Below are positions 1 to 5,018 of a DNA stretch of 5,018 bases, one piece after another. The notes beneath the pieces were generated by a model, which searched no databases, was not told where the DNA came from, and was given only the letters and a program-made list of their open reading frames with translations. Position 1 is the stretch's first letter. Every line of letters begins with the position of its first letter. Origin of the DNA: Geoglobus sp. (GTDB taxonomy: Archaea > Halobacteriota > Archaeoglobi > Archaeoglobales > Archaeoglobaceae); assembly GCA_015523645.1 (NCBI GenBank), contig WAJY01000025.1:1-5018 (forward strand), given 5' to 3'. Made by a program: the position numbers and the translations under genes.

Positions 1-19
1 CTCGTATGAGGATCTTCAT
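1..19 (-). CDS. Probable 5' end of a minus-strand gene leaving the window
   Basis: Read on the minus strand, an ATG at 19-17 opens the frame MKILIR before the window ends. It is preceded by GGTGAT, which matches the core of an archaeal Shine-Dalgarno sequence, three bases before the ATG. Only six codons are visible, so no product can be named. The gene would be divergent from the plus-strand genes to the right. The ribosome site and the plausible first residues are the only support; a chance ATG is a real alternative. Confidence 0.35.
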
Positions 20-22
20 CTC

Positions 23-28
23 ATCACC
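23..28 (-). promoter_or_regulatory. Shine-Dalgarno site of the left-edge minus-strand gene
   Basis: The minus strand reads GGTGAT, complementary to the ATCACC stretch near the 3' end of archaeal 16S rRNA, with a three-base spacer to ATG at 19-17. The spacer is short but workable. This match is the main reason for calling a gene here. Confidence 0.35.
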
Positions 29-103
29 TTATCTTCTTTGCAATGGTAAATAACTCCAAATTATCCGCATCATCTCAACCTACAATAATCCTCAAGCTAT
101 ACA

Positions 104-115
104 AAATATTTAAAT
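104..115. promoter_or_regulatory. Candidate TATA element, orientation uncertain
   Basis: AAATATTTAAAT is a near-palindromic TATA-like element in AT-rich DNA. Read on the minus strand it would start transcription near base 82, giving the left-edge gene a leader of about 60 bases, consistent with that gene having a Shine-Dalgarno site. Read on the plus strand it would start near 136-140, upstream of the small frame at 182. In DNA this AT-rich such elements arise by chance. Confidence 0.25.
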
Positions 116-181
116 CTTCTTTTTGAGATAAGATTAGCCTTAGAAAACCTTACCAATTACCCATCATCGAAATGTAAGCTG

Positions 182-346
182 ATGGAAAACCCATTTGAAA
201 AATTCAAAGCTAAAAGGTTTTTCTACTGGAAAACAGAACTAAAAGGATTTATAACAGATGTATCTTGGCAGTTATTGTTAATTTCTCTTCAAAACAAGCT
301 TAAAGGTTTCATTCCTCAAAAACATGTTCTCCCAAAACTTATTTGA
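182..346 (+). CDS. Orphan small reading frame, 54 codons, unrecognised
   Basis: ATG 182 opens a 54-residue frame starting MENPFEKFKAKRFFYW and ending at TGA 344-346. The frame is also open upstream back to about base 89, with no earlier ATG, GTG or TTG, so about 85 codons pass without a stop. The product would be basic and aromatic-rich, with a hydrophobic run (WQLLLISL) in its middle. There is no clear Shine-Dalgarno site and no TATA box at the leaderless distance. I recognise no family. It may be the tail of a decayed gene that lost its start, like the broken gene immediately downstream, or chance in AT-rich DNA. Confidence 0.2.
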   Translation: MENPFEKFKAKRFFYWKTELKGFITDVSWQLLLISLQNKLKGFIPQKHVLPKLI

Positions 347-370
347 CAAAAACAGACGAAATAAAAGAAC

Positions 371-676
371 ATGAGACTCAGGATAACTATTAGAGGTAAA
401 GTGCATGGATTTGATTACATAATCAGGCTCATTAACCTTGCATTAGGGATGGATATCTGAGATGACGAGCGCGAAACTGGAAAAGGATTGATGTGATTGA
501 AGAAAAAGTCGAGTTCTGAACAAATGGGGAAAGAAATAGCCGAAATCAAAACAGCTTTAAGAAAAGTCAGTAATAATGTGAAAATTAAATTCTTCTCATC
601 CCTCAAACGAGATCTCTCACCAAAATCTAAAATTCTTTCAGGAAAATTTTATAAAAGAAGCTTTATAGGGGATTAG
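371..676 (+). pseudogene. Decayed acylphosphatase-like gene with coiled-coil tail
   Basis: ATG 371 opens MRLRITIRGKVHG, which resembles the first strand and loop of acylphosphatase-like domains (family pattern G-x-V-Q-G-V-G-F-R). The frame stops at TGA 458-460 after 29 residues and again at TGA 494-496. It then stays open to TAG 674-676. In this same frame, 518-565 encodes EQMGKEIAEIKTALRK, a charged amphipathic helix like the tail that follows the acylphosphatase domain in some archaeal proteins. The residue aligned with the phosphate-binding Arg is Ile17, so the active site is lost. Only about 20 codons separate the two recognisable parts, whereas a full domain is about 90 residues, which suggests an internal deletion as well as the two stops. 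The stretch after about 580 is not recognisable. The family assignment comes from short segments and is tentative; the two in-frame stops are certain. A weak TATA-like AAACTTATTT lies at 334-343. Confidence 0.5.
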
Positions 677-725
677 CAAGAAAATTGACTTACCCTTCAA
701 ATATTTCTGCCAGTTTCATCGTCAC

Positions 726-733
726 ATTTTTAA
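726..733 (+). promoter_or_regulatory. TATA box of the elp3-lyase transcript
   Basis: ATTTTTAA is centred about 28 bases before the elp3 ATG at 758. Archaeal transcription usually starts about 25-27 bases after the TATA centre, so the start would fall at about 755-757, making the mRNA leaderless or nearly so. The same element recurs before ccmC and tgtA at the same distance. Confidence 0.6.
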
Positions 734-757
734 CCAGCCCTGCATCATTATAAAGGA

Positions 758-2329
758 ATGTCCCTTTCTGCTCTCAAAGAGATGGCAACGGAAATAGCCA
801 GAATTGGAACTCCAGACAAAAACGAGGTGGCTAGGATTAAAAAAAGGATTGCAAAGAAGTACTCTCTCTCAGCAATACCCTCAGATGCAGAGATTCTGAG
901 ATCAGTTAAGAATGATCCCGTTTATGAAAAGCTTAGAGAAATTTTAAGACTAAAACCGGTAAGAACGATAAGCGGTGTTGCTGTTGTTAGCGTGATGACA
1001 TCTCCAGCGCCATGTCCTCATGGTAAATGTGTTCCATGTCCTGGAGGTGTGGAATTCAATAGCCCGCAAAGCTACACAGGCTTTGAACCTGCTGCTCAGA
1101 GGGGAAAACAGCATAACTACGAAGCCTTCAAGCAAGTAACATCAAGGCTTAAGGAGCTTAAGGAGATAGGGCATGATGTGGACAAGGTCGAGATCATAGT
1201 GATGGGAGGTACATTTACAGCAAGGGAATGGAATTACAAGGAGAGCTTCATCCTTGGAATCTTTTCTGCATTGAACAGCTTCGAGAGTGAGCTGAAGACA
1301 TATGAGAATCTTGAGGAGGCAAAGAGAGATAATGAGAGAGCTAAAGCGAGATGCATAGGCATGACCTTTGAAACAAGACCCGATTTTGCGAGAGAGGAGC
1401 ATATTTTAGAGATGCTCAGATTTGGAGGCACGAAGGTGGAGCTCGGGGTTCAGAGCATATATGATGATGTACTTGAAAAAATTAAGAGGGGGCATCTAGT
1501 GAAAGATGTAATTGACGCAACAAAGAGACTGAGAGACTCAGCCTTCAAGGTTGGCTATCACATAATGCCGGGATTACCGGGCTCTGACTTTAGGAGAGAC
1601 TTGAGGATGTTCAAAACCCTTTTCGAAAGCCAAGATTTCAAGCCTGACTATCTTAAGATCTATCCAACTCTCGTTGTTGAGGGGACAAAGCTCTATGAAA
1701 TGTATAGGAGAGGAGAATACAAGCCCTACACGACTGAAGAGGTTGTTGAGCTAATAGCGAAGGCAAAGAAATACATCCCTGAATATGTGAGAATACAGCG
1801 CATACAGCGTGACATTCCTGTTGATAAGGCAATAGGGCTTGACAAGGGAAATGTTAGACAGCTCGTACATGAAAGGTTAAAGGAATTAGGGTATGCATGC
1901 AGATGCATAAGGTGCAGGGAAGCTGGTCATAAACTTGGCAGCTATGCTGAGGATGATTTTGAAGAAGTTATTAGGGAGTACGATGCCAGTGATGGTAGGG
2001 AGTTCTTTATCTCATTTGAAGACTCCTCTAGAGAGGTTCTGGTTGGATTTGTAAGGCTGAGATTCCCTGACAGTCCATTTATAGACACGCTTGAAGACGC
2101 TGCACTGGTGAGGGAACTCCATGTTTATGGGAAGGCTGTGGGAATCGGTTTAAAAGATGAAAAAGCATTTCAGCACCGTGGTTTTGGAGAGAGGCTTTTG
2201 AGCTTAGCAGAAGAGATTGCAAAGGAAAGCTATGACAAAATCGCAGTCATAAGCGGAGTTGGTGTGAGGGAATACTACAGGAGGCATGGATACAGCAGGG
2301 AGTTTGAGTACATGGTGAAAAGACTCTAG
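758..2329 (+). CDS. elp3: Elp3-type tRNA uridine(34) acetyltransferase, radical SAM plus GNAT
   Basis: The 523-residue protein has the full archaeal Elp3 layout. The radical SAM [4Fe-4S] motif CX4CX2C is at Cys86, Cys91 and Cys94 (CPHGKCVPC), followed by the family signatures MGGTFTA (149-155) and FETRPD (204-209). A second cysteine group, CRCIRC at 381-386, fits the zinc site between the two domains. The C-terminal GNAT domain (about 410-523) carries the acetyl-CoA loop QHRGFG (472-477) and a final YYRRHGY stretch. In this family acetyl-CoA and SAM are used to build a carboxymethyl-type group on wobble uridine of tRNA. Archaea lack the other Elongator subunits, so it should act alone in the cytoplasm. 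ATG 758 fits the TATA box spacing; the GGA one base before it is too close to act as a ribosome site. Transcription probably continues into the threonine ammonia-lyase gene, ten bases further on. Confidence 0.95.
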   Translation: MSLSALKEMATEIARIGTPDKNEVARIKKRIAKKYSLSAIPSDAEILRSVKNDPVYEKLREILRLKPVRTISGVAVVSVMTSPAPCPHGKCVPCPGGVEFNSPQSYTGFEPAAQRGKQHNYEAFKQVTSRLKELKEIGHDVDKVEIIVMGGTFTAREWNYKESFILGIFSALNSFESELKTYENLEEAKRDNERAKARCIGMTFETRPDFAREEHILEMLRFGGTKVELGVQSIYDDVLEKIKRGHLVKDVIDATKRLRDSAFKVGYHIMPGLPGSDFRRDLRMFKTLFESQDFKPDYLKIYPTLVVEGTKLYEMYRRGEYKPYTTEEVVELIAKAKKYIPEYVRIQRIQRDIPVDKAIGLDKGNVRQLVHERLKELGYACRCIRCREAGHKLGSYAEDDFEEVIREYDASDGREFFISFEDSSREVLVGFVRLRFPDSPFIDTLEDAALVRELHVYGKAVGIGLKDEKAFQHRGFGERLLSLAEEIAKESYDKIAVISGVGVREYYRRHGYSREFEYMVKRL

Positions 2330-2335
2330 GAGGTG
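2328..2335 (+). promoter_or_regulatory. Shine-Dalgarno site overlapping the elp3 stop codon
   Basis: AGGAGGTG is a perfect 8-base anti-SD match. Its first two bases are the last two of the elp3 TAG, and a four-base spacer leads to ATG 2340. Ribosomes ending elp3 would cover this site, so the two genes are probably translationally coupled. It fixes the start of the downstream gene. Confidence 0.8.
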
Positions 2336-2339
2336 TAAA

Positions 2340-3566
2340 ATGGAGAAAAGCTTTGAGGAAGTTTTGGAAAGGATTTACAATGGATCAAAGGAGGCAGAGA
2401 GAATTGTATCGAGATACGCTTACAGAACACCAGTCGAGTACAGCGAGACCCTGAGCAAGCTAACCGGAGGAGAGGTATACCTGAAGCTTGAAAATCTTCA
2501 AAAAACTGGAAGCTTCAAAATAAGGGGAGCACTTTACAAGATAAGTAAGGTAAAGGATGAAGCAAGAGGTGTCGTAACAGCCTCTGCAGGAAATCATGCT
2601 CAGGGAGTTGCTTTTGCCTCCTCAGTCTTCAAAATTCCATGCGTTGTTGTTATGCCAGAGACTGCAACAATAACAAAGGTGGAGTCAGCAAGAGAGTACG
2701 GTGCTGAGGTCGTTCTCCATGGAAAGATATATGATGACGCCGAAAAAAGAGCGATCAAAATTTCAGAAGAGAGAGGATACATGCTGATTCATCCCTTTGA
2801 TGATCCGGACATCATTTCAGGGCAGGGAACAATTGCCTTGGAAATTGCTGAGCAGATTAAAGATGTTGATGCTGTTATCGCACCTATTGGTGGAGGAGGG
2901 CTGATTTCTGGAATTTCTGTGGTGATGAAAAGCACAAATCCTGATGTTGAGATTATCGGTATTGAGCCTGAAAATGCTCCGAAGTTTGCTGAGTCGGTAA
3001 AGGCTGGAAAGATTCTGAGCGTTGAGATAAAACCGACAATAGCAGATGGGCTCGTTACAAAAAAGCCGGGAAAGCTTACATTCAGGATTGTAAGTAAAAT
3101 GGTTGATCGCATCCTTACTGTGAGCGAGAATGAGATTGCAAAGGCAATTCACCTTCTCCTTGAAAAGGAGAAAATACTTGCTGAAGGAGCTGGAGCTGTG
3201 GGAGTTGCAGCCTTACTGGGAAATAAGCTGGATGTTAGTGGAAAAAAGATTGCTGTGGTTGTTTCTGGAGGAAATATAGATCTGACAGCCATATACAGGC
3301 TTATAATCCGTGCTCTTGCAGATACAGGCAGGCTTGCGGTGATAGAGGGCTATGTTCCAGACTCCCCTGGAAATTTGAGCGATGTTACAGGAGTGATTGC
3401 AAAGTACAGAGGGAACATAATAGATGTTTCTCACCACAGGGAGGATTTGAAGGCTCCTGCATGGCATACAGCCTTGAAAATCGTTTTTGAAGTTGAATCT
3501 CAAGAGGTTGTCGAGAAAATTCTTGAAGAGCTGAGAAAAGCAGGTTATATGTTTGAGAAGGTTTGA
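2340..3566 (+). CDS. ilvA: Threonine ammonia-lyase (PLP-dependent) with ACT domain
   Basis: This enzyme deaminates L-threonine to 2-oxobutanoate and ammonia, the entry step of isoleucine synthesis by the threonine route, or a catabolic step. The 408 residues show the fold-type II PLP plan: Schiff-base Lys60 in SFKIRGA, the ring-contacting loop SAGNHAQG (82-89), the phosphate-binding GGGG (184-187), and SGGN (309-312), whose Ser should meet the pyridine nitrogen. Residues from about 330 form an ACT-like domain (DSPGNLSDVTGVIAKYRGN at 341-359), the usual place for allosteric control by isoleucine or valine. The length and single ACT domain match the roughly 400-residue form common in archaea and many bacteria rather than the about 514-residue E. 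coli IlvA. Biosynthetic (ilvA) and catabolic (tdcB) roles cannot be separated from sequence alone. Serine dehydratase side activity is usual. The strong SD and the spacing place it in one transcript with elp3. Confidence 0.92.
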   Translation: MEKSFEEVLERIYNGSKEAERIVSRYAYRTPVEYSETLSKLTGGEVYLKLENLQKTGSFKIRGALYKISKVKDEARGVVTASAGNHAQGVAFASSVFKIPCVVVMPETATITKVESAREYGAEVVLHGKIYDDAEKRAIKISEERGYMLIHPFDDPDIISGQGTIALEIAEQIKDVDAVIAPIGGGGLISGISVVMKSTNPDVEIIGIEPENAPKFAESVKAGKILSVEIKPTIADGLVTKKPGKLTFRIVSKMVDRILTVSENEIAKAIHLLLEKEKILAEGAGAVGVAALLGNKLDVSGKKIAVVVSGGNIDLTAIYRLIIRALADTGRLAVIEGYVPDSPGNLSDVTGVIAKYRGNIIDVSHHREDLKAPAWHTALKIVFEVESQEVVEKILEELRKAGYMFEKV

Positions 3567-3571
3567 TTCGC

Positions 3572-3583
3572 TTTTACATTTCT
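3572..3583 (+). terminator. Weak T-rich terminator candidate after the lyase gene
   Basis: TTTTACATTTCT begins six bases after the lyase stop codon. Archaeal termination often needs only a T-rich tract in the non-template strand. No stem-loop is visible, the tract is short and interrupted, and the next promoter starts only about 24 bases later, so the call is weak. Confidence 0.25.
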
Positions 3584-3606
3584 ACAAATTAGGAATGCTG
3601 GATTAT

Positions 3607-3615
3607 ATTTTTAAA
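3607..3615 (+). promoter_or_regulatory. TATA box of the ccmC-ccmD transcript
   Basis: ATTTTTAAA is centred at 3611, 27 bases before ATG 3638 but only 12 bases before GTG 3623. Transcription from this box would begin at about 3636-3638. It therefore supports the ATG as a leaderless start and argues against the GTG. It also shows that ccmC has its own promoter despite the short gap after the lyase gene. Confidence 0.6.
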
Positions 3616-3637
3616 CCCATGTGTGAAATTTAAAATC

Positions 3638-4276
3638 ATGCTTAGAGAAGCAATTATAGCTGTAATTGCAGTAGGAATGTTTCTCTTCGCCATTTTCTAT
3701 GCCATGAACCTTCCGCCTTCCCCAGAACCAAGATTAAAGGACAACTACAGAATAATATTCTTCCATCTCCCCTCTGCAATCTCATCATTCTTTGCATTTA
3801 CCGTAACACTGCTATTCTCAATCCTGTATCTCATCAAAAACAACTACAAATATGACTTGCTGGCAAAGAATTCTGCAAAAGGAGGATTTTTTTTGATCAC
3901 GGCTGCACTGATTAGCGGTAGTATATGGGCGAGTGTTGCGTGGGGGGCTTACTGGAACTGGGATCCAAGAGAGACCACAGTCCTAGTTCTTTGGTTTGTC
4001 TATGCAGCATATTTTGCGCTGAGAGAGAGCATAGACAGCCCAGCTGACAAGGCAAGGGTTTCCTCAATTTATGCCATATTTGCATACATAACCGTACCCA
4101 TGAGCTATCTTTCAGCCCAGGTCTTTTTCTCACTTCATCCAAGGATTGAGAGCATCAGCCTTGAAATCGGAATGCCTTTGGGTTTATCCATAACCTCATT
4201 TCTCCTTCTCTTCATCTGCTACCTTTCGGTCAACTACAAATTAGACAGGATTGAGGAGGTGTTGCTGGGTGAGTGA
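3638..4276 (+). CDS. ccmC: CcmC, haem-handling protein of cytochrome c maturation
   Basis: CcmC is an integral membrane protein that presents haem to the chaperone CcmE on the outer face of the membrane in System I cytochrome c maturation. The start used here is ATG 3638 (212 residues), chosen from the TATA spacing and the lack of any SD; GTG 3623 would add five residues. Numbering from the GTG, there are six hydrophobic segments at about 8-28, 51-72, 87-106, 118-134, 148-168 and 184-204. The tryptophan-rich WWD motif WGAYWNWDPRETT is at 107-119. The likely haem-ligand histidines are His48 (HLPSA) and His172 (SLHP), 124 residues apart, the same spacing as His60 and His184 of E. coli CcmC. WWD proteins also include CcmF and CcsA, but the short length and the two His contexts indicate CcmC. 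A small ccmD-like gene overlaps its end. No ccmA, ccmB, ccmE or ccmF is in the window. Confidence 0.93.
   Translation: MLREAIIAVIAVGMFLFAIFYAMNLPPSPEPRLKDNYRIIFFHLPSAISSFFAFTVTLLFSILYLIKNNYKYDLLAKNSAKGGFFLITAALISGSIWASVAWGAYWNWDPRETTVLVLWFVYAAYFALRESIDSPADKARVSSIYAIFAYITVPMSYLSAQVFFSLHPRIESISLEIGMPLGLSITSFLLLFICYLSVNYKLDRIEEVLLGE
4254..4261 (+). promoter_or_regulatory. Shine-Dalgarno site of the ccmD-like gene, inside ccmC
   Basis: AGGAGGTG, the same 8-mer that precedes the lyase gene, lies within the last codons of ccmC. A seven-base spacer leads to GTG 4269; the next in-frame candidate, ATG 4281, would be 19 bases away, too far. The site therefore selects the GTG as start. Confidence 0.7.
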
Positions 4277-4382
4277 TTTTATGGCTGTGTTTCTAGCATC
4301 GAGTGTTGTGATGCTCGTGGTTCTTGCCATGTTCTTGCTCACTCTGAAGAAGGTAATTGACATTGAGAAAAGGCTTGAGTGA
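4269..4382 (+). CDS. ccmD: CcmD-like single-span membrane protein
   Basis: A 37-residue frame starts at GTG 4269 (MSDFMAVFLASSV) and ends at TGA 4380-4382. It overlaps the ccmC stop by eight bases, in another frame. Residues about 5-25 form one strongly hydrophobic membrane span, followed by a short basic and charged tail (LKKVIDIEKRLE), the plan of CcmD. CcmD proteins are tiny, poorly conserved in sequence, and encoded directly after ccmC. They bind CcmC and help release haem-loaded CcmE. The assignment rests on size, topology, position and the perfect Shine-Dalgarno site, not on conserved residues. A start at ATG 4281 would give 33 residues. It should be translated from the ccmC mRNA by coupling. 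Its size means automated annotation may miss it. Confidence 0.7.
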   Translation: MSDFMAVFLASSVVMLVVLAMFLLTLKKVIDIEKRLE

Positions 4383-4402
4383 TGAAATGGACTGCTAACA
4401 AG

Positions 4403-4421
4403 TTTCTTTATTAAATTTTTT
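4403..4421 (+). terminator. T-tract terminator candidate for the ccmC-ccmD transcript
   Basis: A T-rich run ending in six consecutive T (4416-4421) lies about 20-40 bases after the ccmD-like stop, in DNA with no gene. There is no preceding GC-rich hairpin, but archaeal RNA polymerase terminates on oligo-T tracts alone. A weak 5-bp hairpin (AGAGT/ACTCT, 4510-4527) further on is unlikely to matter. Confidence 0.4.
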
Positions 4422-4578
4422 GATATAAAATGGAAATTTTAAAAGAAATTTATACGCTAAATTCTGTTGAGAGAGTAAAGCAAATTTTCCGAAGATTTTG
4501 AGTTTTCTTAGAGTAATAACAAACTCTCCATCCAACTTGAAAAATTCAAATGCAATAACTTTCTGAATTTCAGAGCAC

Positions 4579-4587
4579 ATTTTTAAA
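4579..4587 (+). promoter_or_regulatory. TATA box of tgtA
   Basis: ATTTTTAAA is centred at 4583, 26 bases before ATG 4609, the same element and spacing as before elp3 and ccmC. No Shine-Dalgarno match lies between it and the ATG (the bases before the ATG are CTCAAAAC), so a leaderless tgtA mRNA is predicted. Confidence 0.6.
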
Positions 4588-4608
4588 CCACCTGCTAATC
4601 CTCAAAAC

Positions 4609-5018
4609 ATGCACTTTGAGATAACATCCAAGGACATCATGGGAAGGATTGGCAAGCTGAAAACACCCCATGGAGTTGTTGAGACTCCTGCTTTAATGCC
4701 AGTTATAAATCCAAATATCGATTTCATCCATCCTTCAGATTTGAAAAAATATGGAGCAGAGATCATAATCACAAATGCCTACATAATTTACAGGAACAGA
4801 AAGCTTAGGGAGAAGGCTTTGAAAGCCGGTTTGCACAAGCTTCTGGGTGTGGACATGCCAGTTATGACAGACAGCGGTAGCTTTCAGCTAATGGTGTATG
4901 GAGATGTTGAGATAAGAAATGATGAGATTGTAAGATTCCAGAATGAGATCGGCAGTGATATAATAACTCCTCTTGACATTCCAACACCTCCAGATGCAGA
5001 TGTTAAAACGGCTGAAAG
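4609..5018 (+). CDS. tgtA: Archaeosine tRNA-guanine transglycosylase, N-terminal part
   Basis: The frame is open from ATG 4609 to the window edge, giving 136 codons of a gene that continues to the right. The enzyme swaps guanine at position 15 in the D-loop of archaeal tRNAs for preQ0, the first tRNA-bound step to archaeosine. The visible part is the start of the TIM-barrel catalytic domain. It contains GRIGKLKTPHGVVETPALMP (12-31), TNAYI (55-59), the hallmark TDSGSFQL (87-94) with Asp88 in the position of the conserved catalytic aspartate (Asp95 of the Pyrococcus enzyme), and PLDIPT (121-126) with Asp123 in the base-recognition position. Bacterial Tgt shares the fold, but the archaeal context and the PLDIPT stretch favour TgtA. 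The C-terminal zinc site and any PUA domain are outside the window. It has its own promoter. The 226 bases before it hold no supported gene. Confidence 0.93.
   Translation, partial: MHFEITSKDIMGRIGKLKTPHGVVETPALMPVINPNIDFIHPSDLKKYGAEIIITNAYIIYRNRKLREKALKAGLHKLLGVDMPVMTDSGSFQLMVYGDVEIRNDEIVRFQNEIGSDIITPLDIPTPPDADVKTAE

Noticed and set aside
415..606. Minus-strand frame of 63 codons with hydrophobic residues
   Set aside because: It is antisense to the decayed charged-helix segment; antisense of Lys/Glu-rich codons naturally reads as Phe/Leu/Ser. No promoter or ribosome site supports it.
647..667. Near-palindrome around AAGCTT with a TATA-like TTTTATAAAAG
   Set aside because: Considered as an operator or an upstream promoter of elp3, but the arms are short and imperfect, and the ATTTTTAA box at 726-733 fits the elp3 start better.
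2789..3152. Two overlapping minus-strand frames of 107 and 111 codons inside the lyase gene
   Set aside because: They are shadows of a strongly conserved coding region and lie opposite the lyase PLP motifs; both cannot be real and neither has start signals.
4379..4385. GTGATGA resembling the C box of an archaeal C/D guide RNA
   Set aside because: No D box CTGA follows within the usual 50-70 bases; the next CTGA is about 180 bases away. The motif is explained by the end of the ccmD-like gene.
4382..4414. Ten-codon frame MKWTANKFLY overlapping the ccmD-like stop (TGATG)
   Set aside because: Too short and ended by TAA. It could be a remnant of a lost downstream gene, but nothing supports this.
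4430..4501. 23-codon frame MEILKEIYTLNSVERVKQIF... after a TATA-like GATATAAAA
   Set aside because: Very short, no ribosome site, and the TATA-like run touches its ATG, so transcription would begin inside or after the frame.
4395..4580. Minus-strand frame of 61 codons (MCSEIQKVIAFEFFKL...), with AGGTG eight bases before its ATG
   Set aside because: Its start lies on the tgtA TATA box and its own promoter would have to be inside tgtA. A frame this long is expected about once by chance in the AT-rich gaps. The SD match keeps it from being dismissed entirely; conservation in relatives would revive it.
1..5018. CRISPR repeats, insertion sequence ends, tRNA or rRNA genes
   Set aside because: No spaced direct repeats, transposase-like frame with flanking inverted repeats, or tRNA-like cloverleaf was recognised by reading both strands.

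Overview
This window looks like chromosomal DNA of a euryarchaeon, most like the Archaeoglobales (Archaeoglobus, Ferroglobus, Geoglobus). This is inferred from protein character, not from a database match. Archaeal signs are a stand-alone Elongator-type Elp3, the beginning of an archaeosine tRNA-guanine transglycosylase, TATA boxes about 27 bases before start codons, and Shine-Dalgarno sites matching an archaeal 16S tail. System I cytochrome c maturation genes fit a haem-rich anaerobe of that order.

Layout. Bases 1-757 are AT-rich with no intact recognised gene. At the left edge is the probable start of a gene leaving the window on the minus strand. Next is a 54-codon orphan reading frame at 182-346. 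Then, at 371-676, comes what looks like the wreck of an acylphosphatase-like protein with a charged helical tail, broken by two in-frame stops. From 758 all genes are on the plus strand: elp3 (758-2329) and a threonine ammonia-lyase with a C-terminal ACT domain (2340-3566) form a tight pair; ccmC (start best placed at 3638, end 4276) and a 37-residue ccmD-like gene (4269-4382) form a second overlapping pair; tgtA begins at 4609 and runs off the right edge after 136 codons. Bases 4383-4608 are AT-rich and hold a T-tract terminator candidate and the tgtA promoter.

Expression logic. Each first gene (elp3, ccmC, tgtA) has an ATTTTTAA-type TATA box centred 26-28 bases before its ATG and no usable Shine-Dalgarno site, which points to leaderless mRNAs. 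Each second gene (the lyase and ccmD) has the same perfect 8-base Shine-Dalgarno sequence, AGGAGGTG, close to or inside the preceding gene's end. This contrast fixes two start codons: ATG 3638 for ccmC and GTG 4269 for ccmD.

Function. Elp3 and TgtA both modify tRNA (wobble uridine; archaeosine at position 15). Threonine ammonia-lyase feeds 2-oxobutanoate to isoleucine synthesis or catabolism. CcmC and CcmD handle haem loading of the chaperone CcmE at the membrane, and the other ccm genes must lie elsewhere. I see no defence island, CRISPR array, insertion sequence or clearly new system. The points most worth a second look are the decayed acylphosphatase-like gene, the tiny ccmD-like gene and the leaderless/SD alternation.
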